A stretch of DNA of 64,000 bases from Enterosoma sp964427595 (lineage in GTDB: Bacteria > Bacillota_I > Bacilli_A > RFN20 > CAG-288). The notes beneath the pieces were generated by a model. It was given only the letters and a program-made list of their open reading frames with translations, was not told the origin of the DNA and ran no database searches. The DNA is taken from assembly GCA_964427595.1 (NCBI GenBank), contig CAYRUQ010000004.1, forward strand, positions 1-64,000, written 5' to 3'. The position numbers were made by a program, and so were the translations under genes. Below, piece after piece: positions 61,151 to 64,000 of the stretch. Position 1 is the stretch's first letter. Each line of letters starts with the position of its first letter.

Positions 61151-61900
61151 TTACTTATGGGCTTTATCTTGATTCTTAACGGCGTCGATCTTGGCAGCGA
61201 CAGCGCTTTGATCACCAAGATAATAATGTTTGATAGGTTTGAGATCTTCATCTAATTCATAGACGAGCGGAACGCCCGTGGGGATGTTGAGCCCAGCGAT
61301 ATCTTCATCAGAGATGTTATCAAGATACTTGACGAGAGCTCTTAAAGAATTGCCGTGAGCTGCGATTAAGACTTTCTTACCTGCTTTGATATCAGGAACG
61401 ATCGTCTCATTGTAATAAGGGACGACTCTAGCGATGGTATCCTTTAAGGATTCATGAAGAGGTAACTCCTTAGGATCGATTCCTTTGTAATGAGCTTGGA
61501 GAGCCGGATTTCTCTCATCATCAGGTTCTAAAGCCGGAGGAGCGATATCAAATGATCTTCTCCAAAGATGGACTTGAGCTTCACCATATTTCTCAGCAGT
61601 CTCAGATTTGTTGAGACCCTGAAGAGCACCATAATGTCTCTCGTTTAAATGATAATCTTTAACGACAGGAAGATAAGCTTGGTCGATACCATCAAGAACA
61701 TGCCAAAGAGTGTGAATCGCTCTTTTGAGAACTGAGGTATAAGCGATATCGAAGCTATAACCTTCTTCTTTGAGAAGCTTACCAGCTGCGGTGGCTTCTT
61801 CAACACCTTTTTCAGATAAATCTACATCGGTCCAACCAGTGAAGAGATTGAGTTTGTTCCAATCACTTTCACCATGGCGAATCAAGACTAATTTAGTCAT
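61151..61900 (-). CDS. gpmA: 2,3-bisphosphoglycerate-dependent phosphoglycerate mutase
   Basis: The 249-residue glycolytic enzyme interconverts 3- and 2-phosphoglycerate. Catalytic LIRHGESDWN with the phosphorylated histidine, TGWTDVDLSEKG, NERHYGALQGLNK and the second histidine in AAHGNSLRAL are all present. GGAGG and a TATAAT about 25 bases upstream precede the ATG. Confidence 0.97.
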   Translation of the reverse strand: MTKLVLIRHGESDWNKLNLFTGWTDVDLSEKGVEEATAAGKLLKEEGYSFDIAYTSVLKRAIHTLWHVLDGIDQAYLPVVKDYHLNERHYGALQGLNKSETAEKYGEAQVHLWRRSFDIAPPALEPDDERNPALQAHYKGIDPKELPLHESLKDTIARVVPYYNETIVPDIKAGKKVLIAAHGNSLRALVKYLDNISDEDIAGLNIPTGVPLVYELDEDLKPIKHYYLGDQSAVAAKIDAVKNQDKAHK

Positions 61901-61962
61901 AGTTTTCCTCCATTCACGCCTAATATTATATTCTGCTGGTGGCTTCTTTTACAGGGTGAGAC

Positions 61963-62601
61963 TCAGAGATTTTTGTACATGATTGTGACGATTGTCTTAG
62001 TGACATCACGGCACTTATCAGTGATGCATTCGAATAACGAATAGACATCCTCAGCTTCTCTTACTACCGCCCTTGGATATTTATCAGGTTGAATGTATAA
62101 AGCATGGACATTGTTCTCTAATAAGTGGTCAGTTTTCTCTTCGATTTCGGTGACTTTATCAATGAGAGGATACATCAGTTTTTGGTCAGTTAAATGTGGG
62201 AAGTTATCTAATATCTCTTTGATAGTATCAACTGATTCAATCGCTAATTGAATGAAATCACCAGTGTTGTCAGGAAGTTTTGTGTAGTTTCTTAAATACA
62301 TCTTGTAAGAGACTTCATCGATAGCATCAATCATGTCATCAATATCGTTTAAAAGAGTATAGATATCCTCTCTATCGATAGGGGTCATGAATTCTTTGGC
62401 GAGTCTTTCTGCTGTCTCACGCTGGAGTTCATCGGCTTGATGTTCAATTTGATGAACTTGGTTTTTCAGCTCTAAAAGATCGATGGTGCCGAGATTAGCG
62501 ATTCCATCGCTTAAAGTCTTCATCGCCACTTTAGCTAGTTCACCTTCTTTAGCGAACTGTACAAAGAAATAATTGACTTTCTTTCTTTTGAAAAATTCCA
62601 T
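61963..62601 (-). CDS. Pit accessory protein (DUF47/PhoU-like)
   Basis: A 212-residue all-helical protein of the DUF47/PhoU-like family encoded next to PitA. The repeated PhoU-like pattern (IEHQADELQRETAERL, DREDIYTLLNDIDDMIDAIDEV, EVTEIEEKTDHLLEN) is visible. It is thought to control phosphate uptake through Pit. AAGGAG precedes the ATG, 10 bases after the pitA stop. Confidence 0.9.
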   Translation of the reverse strand: MEFFKRKKVNYFFVQFAKEGELAKVAMKTLSDGIANLGTIDLLELKNQVHQIEHQADELQRETAERLAKEFMTPIDREDIYTLLNDIDDMIDAIDEVSYKMYLRNYTKLPDNTGDFIQLAIESVDTIKEILDNFPHLTDQKLMYPLIDKVTEIEEKTDHLLENNVHALYIQPDKYPRAVVREAEDVYSLFECITDKCRDVTKTIVTIMYKNL

Positions 62602-62611
62602 AACTGACTCC

Positions 62612-63778
62612 TTATATTATCCCTGGTATTGCAAACAGTATATAGGTCATGATGAAACCTATCAGGATACACCCTGGGAAGGTGAACACCCATGTTAACA
62701 CCATGTCTAAAGCGACTTTCCATTTGACTTGCTTAACGCCTTTAGTCAGTCCGACACCGATGATAGAGCAAGTCTTAACTTGTGAGGTTGAAACTGGCCA
62801 AGCGAGGACTAAAGACATGATCAAAGAGATGAAGGCAGACACATCGGTAGCAAAGCCTTGATGAGGTTGTAAATCAACCATACCCATACCGATCTTTTTG
62901 ATGATTCTATATCCGCCGATTGAAGTCCCTAGTCCCATCACTATTGAGACGATGATAGGAAGCCATAAGAAACTTGGATTATTGATGAAATTCATGCTGA
63001 AAGAAGAGGAGTTTGGATCAAGTAAAGATATACCGGCATCTGGATAAGCGACTGTTCCCAAAAATAAAGCGAGGTATATGATACCGATGAACTTAAGTCC
63101 GTCTTGGGCGCCATGGGCTAAAGCCATACCAGCACTAGAGAAGATTTGACCCCATTTAAAAAAGATAGTGGTCTTTCTTCTTTGGATTCTCTTACATATT
63201 TGTTCAATCAGCTTTGTTATAACAAAACCTAGTCCCATGCCTATCAAAGCGGAAGCGACAAAACCGATACCAACATCCGCCCAAGAAGAACCGCCAGGAG
63301 TAGCACTAAGTCCCATAGCCATCATGGCAAAACAAGCACCAGTAAGTCCGGCAACTAAAGCGTGTGATTCACTAGAAGGAACTCCGAAAAACCAAGCTAT
63401 TATTCCCCACAAGACAACACCAACCATACCAGCTGATAGACCGACTAGTGCGTGTTGAGCGTTACTTACCGCTTCTTCTCCTTCAAAAGAACCAAAGTCA
63501 ACGATACCTGCTATTGATTCAGCGACGCCCGCAGCGACAAGAGAAAAGATCATGACACCGATGAAATTGAAAATAGCTGCCATGATGATGGCTTGCTTAG
63601 GAGCCATCGCTCTAGTTGATATACAAGTAGCTACTGAATTAGGGGCATCTGTCCAGCCGTTAATAAAAACAACGCCGAGAGCTAACACGATAGTGATGAC
63701 AAGTAGCGGACTCTCAGCGAGAAGATCAAATAACTGAGTGAATGTTACTGAACTTGAAGCAACAGAACTTGTTAACAT
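62612..63778 (-). CDS. pitA: low-affinity inorganic phosphate transporter
   Basis: A 388-residue member of the PiT family with about ten transmembrane helices and the duplicated signature GWTDAPNSVATCISTRA (about 41-57) and AHGAQDGLKFIGII (near the middle), which bind phosphate and a cation. It forms an operon with the PhoU-like protein. The start at 63778 lacks a clear ribosome site. The following 220 bases to the window end are AT-rich with no recognised gene. Confidence 0.93.
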   Translation of the reverse strand: MLTSSVASSSVTFTQLFDLLAESPLLVITIVLALGVVFINGWTDAPNSVATCISTRAMAPKQAIIMAAIFNFIGVMIFSLVAAGVAESIAGIVDFGSFEGEEAVSNAQHALVGLSAGMVGVVLWGIIAWFFGVPSSESHALVAGLTGACFAMMAMGLSATPGGSSWADVGIGFVASALIGMGLGFVITKLIEQICKRIQRRKTTIFFKWGQIFSSAGMALAHGAQDGLKFIGIIYLALFLGTVAYPDAGISLLDPNSSSFSMNFINNPSFLWLPIIVSIVMGLGTSIGGYRIIKKIGMGMVDLQPHQGFATDVSAFISLIMSLVLAWPVSTSQVKTCSIIGVGLTKGVKQVKWKVALDMVLTWVFTFPGCILIGFIMTYILFAIPGII

Positions 63779-64000
63779 AGTGCTCGCGTTTTTTATAAAT
63801 ATACATTTAAAAAATCGATTTTTAAATATTGAGTTTTACAAATGATTCTAAATTGATTGCCGAGTTTGATGAAGACTAGCATTGATTATTTGTAAATAGG
63901 ATGATCTTGTTTTTATCAAATAAAAAGTGAAAATCTTCTCGTCATTTATTTGAAACTAAGATAAGCGTGAAAAGTTTAGATTTCTGATTCAGATATACAA

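Overview
The window is a continuous stretch of chromosome from a low-GC Gram-positive bacterium that uses the standard code (TGA is a stop throughout). It looks like a host-associated, probably anaerobic member of the Bacilli/Erysipelotrichia/Mollicutes-like radiation. Signs of this are a PotA with a Mycoplasma-like insertion, a CIRCE element on clpB, preQ1 and polyamine uptake instead of synthesis, rubredoxin, a hydroxyacyl-CoA dehydratase-activase-type protein, acetolactate decarboxylase and a secreted family 3 glycosidase. The exact lineage is inference. There is no insertion sequence, prophage, CRISPR array or rRNA operon.

Layout. 1-6.0 kb: an ATP-grasp ligase converging on a potABCD polyamine importer. 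6.06-6.49 kb: a repeat-rich intergenic region. 6.5-10.2 kb: a coupled operon deoD / NERD-like protein / copA / copZ. 10.3-15.9 kb: a membrane protein and a two-gene activase-type system closed by a terminator. 16-19.4 kb: an unknown gene and clpB under CIRCE. 19.6-21.9 kb: a lipase-like hydrolase and tyrS. 21.9-24 kb: a small membrane-protein cluster that loosely resembles Tad/type II inner-membrane proteins. 24-31 kb: hemW, a membrane protein, a degenerate Fic-like protein, lepA and a nuclease-helicase. 31-32.3 kb: a Sel1-repeat protein and tRNA-Phe. 32.4-34 kb: a lone AAA/DUF4143 ATPase behind three copies of a 20-bp repeat. 34-36.5 kb: budA, an unknown small protein, rubredoxin and queT behind a preQ1 riboswitch. 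36.5-43.6 kb: an AgrC/AgrA-like LytTR two-component pair and, downstream, a glycan-degradation operon (circularly permuted GH3, membrane protein, esterase lipoprotein, membrane protein) whose promoter carries a LytTR-type direct repeat. 43.6-53.9 kb: housekeeping genes (rarA, dtd, mnmA, rpsU, an exported protein, tkt, trmL, pepP, proS) with a structured small RNA between tkt and trmL. 53.9-59.5 kb: a degenerate GGDEF/EAL membrane protein, acpP, tRNA-Asn, tRNA-Glu, an EF-G paralogue with a cre-like operator, a flavoprotein and rpsT. 59.6-63.8 kb: holA, ppiB, gpmA and a phosphate-uptake pair. The last 220 bases are AT-rich with no recognised gene.

Three threads recur. First, at least six first-in-transcript genes have a -10 box only 6-10 bases before the start codon and no Shine-Dalgarno sequence, which suggests frequent leaderless translation; genes inside operons have good ribosome-binding sites. 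Second, direct repeats with an exact 21-bp period (two helical turns) occur upstream of three transcription units. Third, several proteins are degenerate versions of signalling or enzyme folds (Fic, GGDEF/EAL, NERD, and TyrRS with an altered HIGH motif). The best candidates for something undescribed are the triple-repeat ATPase promoter (32.45-33.9 kb), the LytTR-GH3 regulon (36.5-43.6 kb) and the unidentified 170-nt RNA (49.98-50.15 kb).
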